Of a DNA stretch of 64,000 nt, positions 11,149 through 22,380 are shown piece by piece. A model generated the notes under the pieces. It was given only the letters and a program-made list of their open reading frames with translations, was not told where the DNA came from and did no database searches. Each line of letters opens with the position of its first letter. Position 1 is the first letter of the stretch. This DNA is from Phyto melanocephala (Eukaryota > Arthropoda > Insecta > Diptera > Rhinophoridae). The position numbers and the translations under genes were made by a program. The stretch spans positions 55,912,997-55,976,996 of the forward strand of contig OW799237.1 in assembly GCA_941918925.1 (NCBI GenBank), written 5' to 3'.

Positions 11149-13326
11149 TTTTTATACCCGCCACCAAAAAAATGGTGGGGGTATATTCATTTTGTCATTC
11201 CGTTTGTAACACATCGAAATATCCATTTGAGACCCCATAAAGTATATATATTCTGAATCAGGGTTTGATTTGATGACGATCTAGCTATGTCCGTCCGTCT
11301 GTCCGTCTGTTGAAAGCACGATAGAGGTCGCACCGAAAAAGCTAGGGGGCTCAAATTTTGCCAGAATCTTTCTTATAGACAAGGTTTGTTTGGTTTTGAA
11401 AATGGGCTAAATCGGAGTATTAGGAAGAGAGTTATAGCTCGAAAAGCAAGAGTAGGTCGAAAAAACCGTGTCCTTCGAACACCGAATAAAATGGAATTGT
11501 GTCCAAACGCATTAACGTAGACTCATGAAACTTCGAATATATGTTTTCTGAGTCAAAACAATATCATTCCCCGAAAATTATCTAAATCTATGCATTAGGA
11601 AAGGAGTTATCTATCAAAATGTACGAAAATTTATACCGCACAGTGTATTTTTCGGTATATTTAAAAACAAAAACTTCATAAAAGCAACAAAATTGGATGT
11701 ACGACTCTGAAATTTTGCACACTTTGCTTTTTAGTGAGACGCTTTTTTTTAACGAAAAATCAATGTGCCACGCCCACTTTTACGCCCACCTCCCATATAA
11801 CGTTTTACCTAAAATTCATATAATTTCTCTATTAATAAAGATTTTGGAATAATAAAGGGCTATATTGAAACATCTAAAATGTACTCATTCGTAAAAATAA
11901 CTTTGACACGCCTACTATAACGCCCACTTTTCACGTTATCTACCGTTAATGAAATTTAAAAGCTCATAAAACCGCCAAAATTAGAGGTATGGTGATAAAA
12001 TTTGCTACGTATATCCCCCTAGGCAATGTCATTATTTTACCAAAAAATTAAGGTGCCACGCTCACTTTTACGCCCACCTCCCATATAACGTTTTACCTAA
12101 AATTCATATAATTTCTCTATTAAAAAAGATTTTGGAATAACAAATGGCTAAATTGAAACATCTAAAATGTCCTTTTTCGTAAAACTAACTTTGACACGCC
12201 TACTATAACGCCCACTTTTCACGTTATCTACCGTTAATGAAATGTTAAAGCTCATAAAGCCGACAAAATTAGAGGTATGATGAGGAAATTTGCTACATAT
12301 ATCCTTCTAATCAATGTAGTTGTTGTGCCAAAAAGTTTAGGTGACACGCCCACTTTAACGCCTACCTCCCATATAACGGTTTATCTTAAATTCATGTAAT
12401 TTCTCTATTGACAAAGTTTTTGGGAAAATAAAGGACTATATTGAAATATCTAAGTTGTATTTATTAGCAGAAACTTTATTGGCACACCTACTTTAATGCC
12501 CACTTTCATTGAAAGACTACATTTACAAAAGCATTTTAGTAGCATATCGAAGTTATAAAGGGTGGTTAAATTTTAAGGGCTGATGTTGAATTTAAATTAA
12601 AAACAAATTATTTAGGAAATTATTATTAGTTCTTTTTGTAATGATAATATTTGAACGGTTCAATTATGTATTTAACAAAATATCGGCCAAATGTCCCCCC
12701 CCCCCATCCTTGGCGCCACTCCTCTATCTGATGGTCCAAATTTTCAATGACAATGTTGATGCGCAATTGTTGGGCACGATGATGAGTCAAGGTTGACTGC
12801 TCTTTTCCCACACTATCGCAAAAAACAGCAATGGTTCCCATTCAACGAACTAAGAAGGCATTCACAGATTTTCTAACATTTTATACAGACCTGTTTTGCA
12901 GAAATTTAAATATTTTTTACAATTTTCCCGATTGTGGACGAATTTGAACGATTATGTTGATCAAAAGAATTACGAAGTGCACAAAATGCATTTTGATTTG
13001 AACGCCCATTTTCATAAAAAAAACCTGAATAACTTTAAAGCGTTGTTCATTTGCGTATCTTTCCACGGATCAAATTGAGTAAGTTTGAGATTGAGAAATG
13101 TCAAATGAAATGCAGAAAACAAATTTAAAGACTAGCTGTAGTTCACCTTCAACATGGGCCCTTAAAATTTAACCACCCTCTACAAAGAAAGTGATACATA
13201 CTTTATTATAAAGAGATTATTCCATAGCGGTTAACAAAATAATAAATATTGTGCTTTAAATGTACACAAAATTGGTGGTGGGTATAAAAGATTCGGCACA
13301 GCCGAATATAGTGCTCTTACTTGTTT
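11149..13326 (+). mobile_element. DINE-1-like element, subfamily 2, with mariner passenger
   Basis: Starts TTTTATACCCGCCACC with a partner GGTGGGGGTATA and ends with hairpin TTCGGCACAGCCGAA and TAGTGCTCTTACTTGTTT. The body has GTCCGTCCGTCTGTCC, ACCCCATAAAGTATATATAT and several copies of CCACGCCCACTTTTACGCCC, the same box that recurs in INE-1. It carries the mariner relic at 12558-13180. It sits inside the reverse-transcriptase coding region of the LINE, between RQFGF and GSGTEEAVV, with no LINE sequence visibly lost. Confidence 0.9.
12558..13180 (-). mobile_element. Mariner (rosa-type) relic inside DINE-1
   Basis: TIRs GAGGGTGGTTAAATTTTAAG/AAGGGTGGTTAAATTTTAAG flanked by TA on both sides. 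The minus-strand interior is an internally deleted transposase: CALR..FDQHNRSNSSTIG (N-terminal HTH region), HHRAQQL and a C-terminal remnant before the end. The catalytic domain is missing. The same element, at the same site of the same DINE-1 subfamily, recurs at 18684-19291 and in part at 60880-61155. A C-run (CCCCCCCCCC near 12697) marks one local expansion. Confidence 0.75.
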
Positions 13327-14980
13327 GAATCCGAATTGCCTTTCGAATAAAATGTTATTTATATCTAGATAGTTTGACATCTGTTCAAAGATAAGTTTCT
13401 CAATGACCTTGTCCACAATCGATAAAAGAGATATTGGTCGAAAATTTTGTATTTTATTTGATCCAACAACTTTAGGTATGGGAATTATCTTATGTATTTT
13501 AAAAATATCTGGATATTTTCCTTCTTCAATCATTTTATTAAACACGTCAGTTAATATATTAACAATTTTATGTTTCCTTGTTAGTAAAATTTTCGGGGTA
13601 ACGCTATCATATCCAGGAGATGAATTGCACTTTAGATTGTCAACTATACTTCCAACTTTAGCATTATCGACTTTTTTTTAAATAAAAGTTGTTCCCTGGG
13701 GTATTAATGTTTGAAATATGTTAATGTCGGCATTATAATTACTTGCATTGATAGATTGCATATTTTGTACTGCACTAAAGAAGAAATCGTTAAATTCTAA
13801 AGCTTTATCTTTTTCCCGACTTAAGACAGTTCCATCTTCAGTTACAATACTTTTTATACCACGACTATTACGGCCTAACTCCTTGTTTAAAAACTGCCAC
13901 GTTTTCTTAGTATCACCACAAAAGCTCTTTAGTTTATTTATGTAATACTCATTCATTAATTGGTTGTTACATATTTTAATGACTTTACTTATTATTTTAA
14001 GCCGCTGAGATACTAACTTATTTTTGGTATTTTTCCTTCGAGCTCGAAGTAAAGTTTTCTTAAAACAAATTAATGAAAGAAGGTAATCTGTCATCCAAGG
14101 AGTAAGTTTCTTACGTGCACACATTTGCCTCTTTGACGTTGGTGTATGAAGTAATGCAGCTTCTGATAAAGTATTTATTAAATTCTCACAAATGTTTGAT
14201 GAACTGCTAGTCAAATTTTCATTCTGTAGATTATCATCTAAATAATGTCCAAGTTGTTCATTATCAACTTGGAAGCTCTTTTCAGTTAAAACGTTCTGCC
14301 TTACTAATTCAGTTCCAAACCCACAATATATTAAATTATGGTCACTTAGTCCATTTTCAATAGAGTGCACAAAAACATCACGATTTATTTTAGTAAAAAC
14401 CAGGTCAATAGACGTTTTACTTTGAGGCCGTGTTACCGTATTATGACAAGAAAACATATCAAACTCCGAAAAAAGATTAAGCAATGAAATACTACTACAG
14501 TCGTTAGATAACAAATCCACGTTAAAGTCTCCCACAAAAAGGTAAGGAGCACCATTAGACAAAATTAGTAAATCTTCAAGTTTCCTTAAAAAATCTGCAA
14601 AAATACATTTTTGCGATCTATTTTTAAGATCTGGTAACTCTATCGACACAGCATCCAAAAAACCTTCACTGCAATTTGCCTTAACATTGAATTTTAAAGA
14701 TGACTGAATAAAAACCGAAGTTCCGCCATATCCATCCTTTCTACAACAGTGGACAACCTCATATCCGGGTATTGAATACAGATTCTCTAATTTATTACTG
14801 AACCAGGTCTCCTGAATTGCGATTATATCAGGAAGTCTTGCAAGTTGACTAATTTCATATTTAAATTTATTGCATTTACCAATTGAAGAAACACTTCTAA
14901 TGCTTACAGATAATAAATTTAAGTTTTTTGAGCATTTTTTATTAATGTACGAATTAAATAGTTTAACATTTTTAAAATAT

Positions 14981-15997
14981 TTAGAATTCATTAAAGGAAT
15001 TAAAAAGAAAATAATAAAAACAAAATTTCCTAACACGTCCACCAGAAGCACCAATTAACAATTTATCAACTTCATCCATTGATTTGATCTTAATTTGTTT
15101 AGTTTTTTCATCTTTTTTAGCAAATATATTACCACCACTAGAGTACACAAACTTATAACCAACGTTTTTTAAAGTTTTGGCGTGATTAAAAATGTCTAAA
15201 GATTCTTTGCTAAGAAAATCGTTAGTAAATACTGTGCTTAAATTTTCAATTTCTTTCAATTTTGCCTTTTTATCCATAAAAGCCGTTTTACTTTTCCTAG
15301 TTACAAATTTTATAACAAGAGACTTCTTTGTATTTCCCTTGCTCTTTGTTTTATTATTTTTTGTTTTATTATTGTTGTTGTTTAAAAAATAACATTCTTC
15401 AATTTCATTCTCACAGATACTAGCTCCAGTTTGCTTTGCTAAATCCAAAACGACCTCTAAAGGTTTAGTGGTTTCATCTTTTACTTCTACTCCATTCACA
15501 ATGCAATTTTTTTGCACTCTAACATCGTTTTAAAATTTAACGGATGATTTTAATTCATTAACCTCATTACGAAGCATTTTATTTTCTTTTTGTAATGAAT
15601 CAATTTGCGTTTTATTTTTTGTAACTCCCTTTAAAATTGTATCATATTGGGAGGACATAAACTGAATTGTCTCCCTAATATCACTCAGCTGATTTAGTTG
15701 TGTTTTAATTTGTGCTAGTTCACTCACTACAAAATTGTTGTCAGCTGGTAAACAAAAATGACATTTATATTCGAGAGAATCATCGTTTAACAATTTATCA
15801 ATTTGCTTTTTATCCATCTTCGTGCATACAGAATGTAAGGTTTTATTGCAAGCATCACACTGGAATTTATCTTCACTTTCCAATACTTCTGTTTTACATT
15901 GCAAGCAAACTATTCTATTTTTATTGTTTAAACTTTTACGAGTTTTTCCCACCATCATTCTTTTATTACCACAAAGAGAGTATAAAATTCTCTTCAC
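14981..15997 (-). pseudogene. LINE ORF1 with PHD-like zinc finger and coiled coil
   Basis: About 339 codons with one in-frame TAA at 15530-15532 (after SSVKF, resuming NDVRVQKN). The N-terminus is basic (GKTRKSLNNKNR), then CLQC, CDAC, HSVC and CHFC pairs form a PHD-like C4HC3 finger. Next comes a coiled-coil-like stretch (ETIQFMSSQYDTIL to LRNEVNELKSS), a lysine-rich segment with a run of Asn, and a C-terminal RNA-binding-like domain (LVIKFVTRKSK, VYSSGGNIFAKKDEKTKQI). PHD-type ORF1 proteins are known in CR1-group LINEs. The TATG overlap with ORF2 suggests translational coupling in the active ancestor. The likely start is MMVGKTRK or the methionine at 15997. Confidence 0.75.
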
Positions 15998-16354
15998 TTT
16001 AATTACAGTTTTGTTTATGTATGTAACGATTTAAAAACAAAATTATTTATTTATATATTTTGGTAATCTGCAAGTATTTTGACGTGTGATCACGTGTGAT
16101 TAGAAAAGTGAGCAGTGTCACGCCCATAAAAAAAGTTATACTTTTCAGCTACTTGAACTTTACCGATTTTTTCTGAAACTTCGCACACATATTGAGCTGT
16201 CATGACTATACAGTTTAGTAATTAGAAAACTGGGCAGTGCCAAGCCCATAAAAAAAGTTATAATTTTTAGCTTCTTCCACTTGATATTCAATTAAAATTC
16301 AGAATGCATTTTTATTCATTAAGGGGCGTAGCAACGCGCGCCGGGCTTTTCTAG

Positions 16355-17747
16355 TGCTAAATAAAATAAAATGACAATTTTTTTAATGTTTGTTAACATT
16401 TTCTTTAAGTTGAAAACAAAATATGTAAAAAGGTTCTCTAATCTACACACAGTTCAACTGATTATTTTAAAATTTTACGGTGAGCATTTTGTATCAGAGG
16501 ATGGAGTATTTCATTAAGCTAATGAACATATGGACAAATCGCTGAAACAGTCCCCCAACCAAAAATTAAACTTACTTAATTTTTTAAGAAAATATTAGAT
16601 ATCGATGCCTTACTTCCTCAACCTCGTAACTTAAAAAAATACGGTTTTGACTTTTCATATCTCAATAAATGCGTTTCATGCTTTAACTAAAAAAGATTAG
16701 TATGTATAATATAATTACTAATATACATAAATGTAATCAATTCATTAATAGCATTTAAACTTTTAACCAAACACCGAAGTATAAAAAGATAAACCGTTTT
16801 TTTTTCTCTCCTAAAAAGTTGATACGTGGTTGAGGAAGTAAGGCATCGATATATGACTTTATAAATATATATAAAACAGGATAGAACGATATATTCACTA
16901 TCATGTACATAGGTGTAGTGATCGCATCATAGCTAACCATAGATTTAATGTATTTTTAGATTTTTATGCCATTTTGTTTTATTTTTTCTGCCGCTATCTT
17001 TGAGTTAAAATTTTTACACAGTAAACAAGTATTATATTGTAGTAGTCAAGCCCTTTTATTTGTTTAGAACGCCATGTTTGATTATAACATTTTTATATTT
17101 TGCTCTATTGTACTGGTCAAGCCCTTTTATTTGATGCCCATATCGTGGGGTTAAAGGCGTCAAATCCGTATTTACTATTTCAGACCCTTATATCCACTAT
17201 TTGATTTCGGAAAAAAATCTTGGATTGTAAATTTCTTATTGTTTACTGTGTTCTGCTGACAGAAGCCTTTTGTTTGATGCCAATATTTAGGGGTTTGAAG
17301 TGGGTACATTTTTGATTACTAGATTTGACCCGTATATAAATTAATTATACGCAATCTTGTAGTGACTAATTAATTTGTTCAAGCCAACTATAATTTTAAA
17401 TACATTTTTTATTACGCCTTAAAGCGAATAAAAATTAAAATCAAAATCTAAAATAAAAAATATAATAATAATCTCTGCAACGTGAATCGCGATTTTATTT
17501 CTCCAAAAAAATTTAATTAAAAAGTGTTGAAATGTTTACTTTGTTACTGCAACAACACCAGTAGATCCCTTAACTAAACTGACTGAACTGAACTGCAACA
17601 AATATACAAAACAGAATACTTATATTTTTTTTAACATTAGCTGCAATCCAGGTAATGTTTGTTAAAAAGTTATTTGTAATAAAATACAAATGAGACAATT
17701 TTTTTCTTTTGACCTAAATGCCTCTTTAACTGTAGAGGGTAACCTAC
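16355..17747. other. Spacer between two inverted Helitron ends; no gene seen
   Basis: AT-rich spacer. A diverged direct repeat built on TCAAGCCCTTTTATTTG occurs at about 17047 and 17106, with a third trace at about 17265 (GAAGCCTTTTGTTTGATGCC). A TIR-like element lies at 16599-16852. No coding frame is supported. Confidence 0.55.
16599..16852. mobile_element. MITE-like 254-bp inverted-repeat element
   Basis: A perfect 25-bp inverted repeat (ATATCGATGCCTTACTTCCT followed by CAACC, at 16599-16623 and 16828-16852) closes a 254-bp AT-rich segment. Similarity continues imperfectly inwards for about 35 more bases, including ACGGTTT in both arms. Size and structure fit a MITE, but no clear target duplication is seen. 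Confidence 0.5.
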
Positions 17748-18022
17748 ACACAGCCAAGCCCGGCGCGCGTTGCTACGCCCCTTAATAAATAAAAATGCAT
17801 TCTGAATTTTAATTGAATATCAAGTGGAAGAAGCTAAAAATTATAACTTTTTTTATGGGCTTGGCACTGTCCAGTTTTCTAATTACTAAACTGTATAGTC
17901 ATGACAGCTCAATATGTGTGCAAAGTTTCAGAAAAATCGGTGAAGTTCAAGTAGCTGAAAAGTATAACTTTTTTTATGGGCGTGACACTTCTCACTTTTC
18001 TAATCATGAAATTGTATAGTCA
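17748..18022 (-). mobile_element. Helitron family 1, 3' end fragment
   Basis: Minus-strand copy of the Helitron 3' end: CCGGCGCGCGTTGCTACGCC at 17759, then two array units, cut off near 18022. It shares rare variants with 16095-16354 (AGTGCCAAGCCC instead of CACGCCC; AGCTTCTTCCAC). Its terminal CTAG is altered. The open frame 17813-18019 is a chance frame in the array. Confidence 0.8.
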
Positions 18023-18536
18023 AGTATTAATTGTTGGGCAAGTGTTCCTTTGATCATATTTTTATAATATTTTTTCTGTGTAATAATCTATCTATAGAGA
18101 ATTTTTCAAAAATTTACCGCAATAAATCTGCAAAAGACCTGCAACCATTTTATGAAGCAAGTACAGAAAAGGACATACTTTTTTTATATATTGTACATAC
18201 ATATATAAAAAGTTGTACTAAATATATCGTCATATTTTTAAGTATTTGTTGATATGTTTACTACCTCACTTAAATACAAGTAACAATTTTGCTCACATCA
18301 ATAAATTTAAAAGCATATGGCATTTTCGAATATCGAGTTGTTCCAATCAGTTAAACAAAAGGCTTATACATGTATGTACATATGTGTATGTAAGCAAAAG
18401 TAAGTATATAAATCATTAAATAAAGCGAGGTTCATTTTGTTTGAATAGGTGGCAGTTGGTTGGAATTATTACAAAAAAGCTTTTATATCTTGGGTTTACA
18501 GTACAATTTTCGTACCTTTATTTTACCTTTGTAGTA
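18023..18536. other. No gene seen
   Basis: AT-rich sequence with an ACATGTATGTACATATGTG-type microsatellite near 18370. The short frame at 18031-18252 has no recognisable features. Confidence 0.5.
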
Positions 18537-18683
18537 TAAACAAGTAAGAGCACTATATTCGGCTGTGCTGAATCTTTTATACCCACCACCAATTTTGTGT
18601 ATATTTAAAGCACAATATTTATTATTTTGTTAATCGCTATGGAATAATCTCTTTATAATAAAGTATGTATCACTTTCTTTGTA

Positions 18684-19291
18684 GAGGGTGGTTAAATTTT
18701 AAGAGCCCATGTTAAAGGTGAACCACACATAAACAACAAGTTTTTTTTTGCATTTCATTTGACATTTCTCAATTTCAGATTAACTCAATTTGAACCATGG
18801 AAAGATACACAATTGAGCAACACCTTAAGGTTATTCAGGCTTATTATGGCGTTCAAATCAAAATGCATTTTGTGCACTTCGTGATTCTTTTGGTCAACAT
18901 AATCGTTCAAATTCGTCCAAAATCGGAAGAATTGTAAAAAATATTTAAATTTCTGCAAAATCGGTCTGTATAAAATGTGAGAAAACCTGTGAATGCCTTC
19001 TTAGTTCGTTGAATGGGAACCATTGCTGTTTTTTGCCATAGTCTGACAAAGGAGCAGTCAACCTCGACTCATCATCGTGCCCAACAATTGAACATCAACA
19101 TTGTCATTGAAAATTTGGACCATCAGATAGAGGAGTGGCGCCAAGGATCGGGGGCCATTTGGCCGATATTTTGTTAAATACATAATTGAACCATACAAAT
19201 ATTATAATTACAAAAAGAAATGCTAATAATATCCTAAATAATTTGTGTTTTATTTAAATTCAACATCGGTCCTTAAAATTTAACCACCCTT
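18684..19291 (+). mobile_element. Mariner (rosa-type) relic inside DINE-1
   Basis: TIRs AGGGTGGTTAAATTTTAAG and its inverse, TA on both sides (18682-18683 and 19292-19293). The interior begins with a transposase N-terminus MERYTIEQHLKVIQAYY, typical of rosa/DD41D-group mariners, followed by CALRDSFGQHNRSNSSKIGR, then jumps to HHRAQQL and a C-terminal remnant (GHLADIL-like). The catalytic core is deleted. It is the best-preserved of three sister copies. Confidence 0.75.
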
Positions 19292-20265
19292 TATAACTTC
19301 AATATGCTACTAAAATGTTTTCGTAAATTTAGTCTTTTGGTGAAAGTGGGCGTTAAAGTAGGCGTGTCAATAAAGTTTCTGCTCATAAATACAAGTTAGA
19401 TATTTCAATATAGTCCTTTATTTCCCAAAAACCTTGTCACTAGAGAAATTACATGAATTTAAGATAAACCGTTATATGGGACGTAGGCGTTAGAGTAGGC
19501 GTGTCACCTAAACTTTTTGGCACAACAATTATATTGTTTAGAAGGATATAGGTAGCAAATTTCATCATCATACCTCTAATATTATCGGTTTTATGAACTT
19601 TAAAATTTCATTAATGGTAGATAACGTGAAAAGTGGGCGTTATAGCAGGCGTGTCAAAGTTGTTTTTTCTAATGAGTACAACTTAGATATTTCAATATAG
19701 TCCTTTATTATTTCAAAATCTTTCTTAATAGAGAAATTATATGAATTTTATGTAAAACGTTATATGGGAGGTGGGCGTAAAAGTGGGCGTGACTCACCAA
19801 AAATCAAAGTGTGCAAAATTTCAGAATCGTACATCTAATTTTGTCCGTTTGATTAGGTTTTAAATTTAATATATACTGAAAAATACTCTGCGCGTTATAA
19901 ATTTTCGTACATTTTTATCTATAACTCCTTTCCTAATGCATAGCTGTAAGCAATTTTTGGGGAGATATTGTTTTGACTCGAGAAATTCAAGTTTCATGAC
20001 TGTACGTTAATGCGTTTGAAAACAATTGCATTTTATTCGATGTTGGCAGGACATGGTTTTTTGACCTACTATTGCATTACGAGCTATAACTCTCTTTCTA
20101 ATATTCCGATTTAGCCCATTTTTAATACCAAACAAACCTTGTCTATAAGGAAGATTCTTGAGCTCCCTATCTTTTTCCGTGCGACCTATATCGTGCTTTC
20201 AAATTATGGACAGACGGACGGACACAGCTAGATCGTCATCAAATCAAACCCTGATTCAGAATATA

Positions 20266-21929
20266 CTGTCAACGTCAAAAGAAAGTGTACAGTATGTTTT
20301 CTTAAATAAAAGCGTTCAATTTTGCACTGAAAAATTAATATTTTTCTAACTTATTTGTTATTTACAAAACATTGAACAATGCTCCTACAATATTTATATA
20401 AAAAATAAAAATACTTTAACAACAACAAAAACAGTACAAATAAAACCAAAAATACTCAATATTTAATGCGCCAAAACAAGTGTACAGAATAATGCTACCT
20501 ATAAGACAACGGAAAAAAATTACCGTTATGATTTTTTTTCGCGCATAAATTCTCTACTTATGATGTTTGCTATTGTGCGCAATTGATTTCAAGTTATTTG
20601 CATTTGTTATTTCGTGGCGTGTTCATTAATATAAAAATGGGTAAGCAAACTGCAATTGAGACAAGAGAATTAGTCATAACATTTAAGCAGGAAGGCAAAT
20701 CTTTGCGTGAAATTGCCTCCATTATTGGTAGAAGCCGTAATACTGTAAAAAAAAGTATCGACAAACAGAAAAAATTTGGTTATTTGGAAGATCAGCCACA
20801 TTCCGGGAGACCAAAACGTCTTAATGACTTGGAAATTAGGTCAATTGTGAGAGCTGCAAAGAATGATCCAACTGTAAGTGCGGTCAAAGCAAAGCAAATT
20901 TGCTCAAAGCAAAGAGCAAATGTCCGAATCATCTACAAAGAAAGCTAGTGCCAGTACCATCCGCCAAGCGTTACATGCAAATGGTTTATATGGCAGAGTT
21001 ACCAGAAAAAAAACCACACATCTCCAAACAAAACAGAAAGCGACGGCAAGAATTCGCAAAAAAATACAAAAATAAAGAAGAATTGTTCTGGAACAACGTA
21101 ATGTTTACAGATGAAAGCAAGTTTGAGGTCTTTGGCCAAAAAAAACGAGGTAAAATTTGGAGAAGCAGAAATGAGGAATTTAACTTAAAAAACGTGATAT
21201 CTACTGTGAAGCATGGCGGGGGTTCGGTAATGGTGTGGGGCTGTATGGCGGGAAGTGGTGTAGGAAACCTTGTATTTATTGACAGTTTAATGAACAAAAC
21301 CGACTACTTAAACATTTTAAAAGAGAATTTGGTGCCTAGCGTAGAAAAATTAAACTTGAACCAAGCTTGGATCTTTCAACAAGACAACGATCCTAAGCAC
21401 ACCGCCAAAATTGTTAAGGAATGGTTACTGTACCACACTCCAAAACAGTTGGATCATCCCCCACAGTCACCGGACCTTAACCCCATTGAACATCTCTGGA
21501 AACATCTGGACAGACAAATAAGAAAAAAAAAAGAACCATAACCAGCAAAGACTCTCTAAAACAAATTTTACAGGAAGAGTGGACCAAAATTCCAGTGGAG
21601 GAACATCAAAATTGGTTGATTCAATGCCCAAGAGACTAGAAGCAGTTTTAAAAGCAAAGGGAAACCAAACAAAGTACTAGCCATTAGAATTATTATCTTT
21701 TCTGAAACTGTACACTTTTTTTGACGCATTAAATATGGAGTATTTTTAGTTTTATTTTTATAGTTTTTGTTGTTCTTAAAGTATTTTAATTTTTTTATTA
21801 AATATTGTATGAACATTGTACAATGTTTTGTAAAAAACAAATATATAAGAAAAATCTTAATTTTTCAATGCAAAAATAAACGCTTTTATTTAAGATAACA
21901 TACTGTACACTTTCTTTTGACGTTGACAG
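20266..21929 (+). mobile_element. Tc1-like transposon, both ends intact
   Basis: 1,664 bp with inverted terminal repeats of about 50 bp beginning CTGTCAACGTCAAAAGAAAG and ending with its inverse, flanked by TA duplications (20264-20265, 21930-21931). The interrupted DINE-1 sequence TTCAGAATATA..TACT/CTATGGGG confirms insertion at a TA. It contains one broken transposase gene. Confidence 0.93.
20637..21640 (+). pseudogene. Tc1-like transposase (DD34E), frameshifted
   Basis: Starts MGKQTAIETRELVITF at 20637. The N-terminal paired-type HTH has LREIASIIGRSRNTVKK, then a GRP(K/R) hook, DQPHSGRPKR. Two frameshifts (about 20895-20940 and 20990-21010) move the reading into other frames. The catalytic domain is open from about 21000 to 21541: FTDESKF (first Asp), STVKHGGGSVMVWGCM (GGSVMVWG motif), FQQDNDPKHTAK (second Asp) and SPDLNPIEHLWKHLD (Glu), with 34 residues between the last two. 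Another shift at an A-run near 21525-21540 precedes the C-terminal end (EEWTKIPVEEHQNWLI). The gene is non-functional but young. Confidence 0.88.
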
Positions 21930-21998
21930 TATTTACTCTATGGGGTCTAAAATGGATATTTCGATGTGTTACAAACGGAATGACAAAATGAATAAGAA

Positions 21999-22380
21999 AT
22001 AAAAATGTTGTAAGAAATTTTTATTTAAATTTATATATCGAATGTTCATTATGAGTTTGTTCGTGCATAAGTTTTGAGAATATGAATAACACGAAAACTA
22101 ATATTAACTAACCAGTACCTAAATACTGATTGCTTGCCTTTTCCAAAAACAGATTTTCTTTGAAAAAATTAAAAACAATCGATTAACCAAGTTATTATTA
22201 TACATATATACATAGTTCTCAAATGAAAAAATGAAAAATCAATAACAAAAATACAAGTAAAACTAAGTTCCATTACAATGAAGATCTAAACACGTACATA
22301 AATAAAATATATAAATATAATTTTTTTATAGCTATTCGATATTTCGTAAAATCATCTTTAAAAAAAAAGATATATATGTA
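21999..22380. other. No gene seen
   Basis: AT-rich sequence between the truncated DINE-1 and the Helitron. No recognised element. Confidence 0.5.

Larger units (their letters stand above)
9954..15054 (-). pseudogene. LINE ORF2: endonuclease-reverse transcriptase, broken
   Basis: N-terminal part (15054-13681) has APE endonuclease motifs: IAIQETWFSN, the GDFNVD motif, TSIDLVF and LSDHNLI. A TAA at 13678-13680 stops it, but the same frame then stays open into the reverse transcriptase start (SSPGYDSVTPKIL, RPISLL). At RQFGF the frame is split by the DINE-1 element (11149-13326) and resumes at GSGTEEAVVT. Further on are SKAFD, PQGSVLGPLLF and YADDV (catalytic Asp pair). A frameshift lies near 10770, a TGG-to-TGA change at 10533-10535, and the C-terminal end with SGPIEYNKLP reaches 9954. 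No RNase H domain is seen. The probable start is the methionine before NSKYFKN, or the one at 15054, overlapping ORF1 by 74 bases. Confidence 0.85.
9752..16085 (-). mobile_element. CR1-like LINE inserted in the Helitron
   Basis: A nearly full-length non-LTR retrotransposon on the minus strand: ORF1 with a PHD-like zinc finger, ORF2 with APE endonuclease and reverse transcriptase, a 3' UTR and a 3' A-run (T-run at 9753-9765). It is itself split by a DINE-1 element at 11149-13326. Exact right boundary and target duplication are unclear; Helitron sequence resumes near 16090 at GTGATTAGAAAAG. CR1-like is a judgement from the PHD-type ORF1 and C-terminal signature; a nearby Jockey-superfamily clade is possible. 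Confidence 0.8.
8935..16354 (+). mobile_element. Helitron family 1 copy, split by a LINE
   Basis: The 5' end TCTATATATATAAAAGTGAA starts at 8935 after an A; the 3' end GCGCGCCGGGCTTTTCTAG ends at 16354 before a T, the A/T target of canonical Helitrons. The interior is a tandem array of units of about 120 bp, each with GTGGGC..GCCACGCCCATAAA and CCGATTTTTCTGAAACTTTG. A CR1-like LINE (about 9752-16085) splits the array. Sequence at 8935-9750 and 16090-16354 is Helitron; the rest is nested. Confidence 0.85.
18537..21998 (-). mobile_element. DINE-1-like element, subfamily 2, with two nested transposons
   Basis: Begins with AAACAAGTAAGAGCACTATA and hairpin TTCGGCTGTGCTGAA (minus-strand 3' end). 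The body carries multiple GTGGGCGTTA/AGGCGTGTCA boxes. A mariner relic lies at 18684-19291, at the same position as in the 11149 copy, and a Tc1-like element lies at 20266-21929. It resumes after the Tc1 with ATTTCGATGTGTTACAAACG and is truncated near 21998 before the usual terminus. Confidence 0.85.

Noticed and set aside
16755..16940. 61-codon frame
   Set aside because: Crosses the end of the MITE-like inverted repeat; no recognisable domain.
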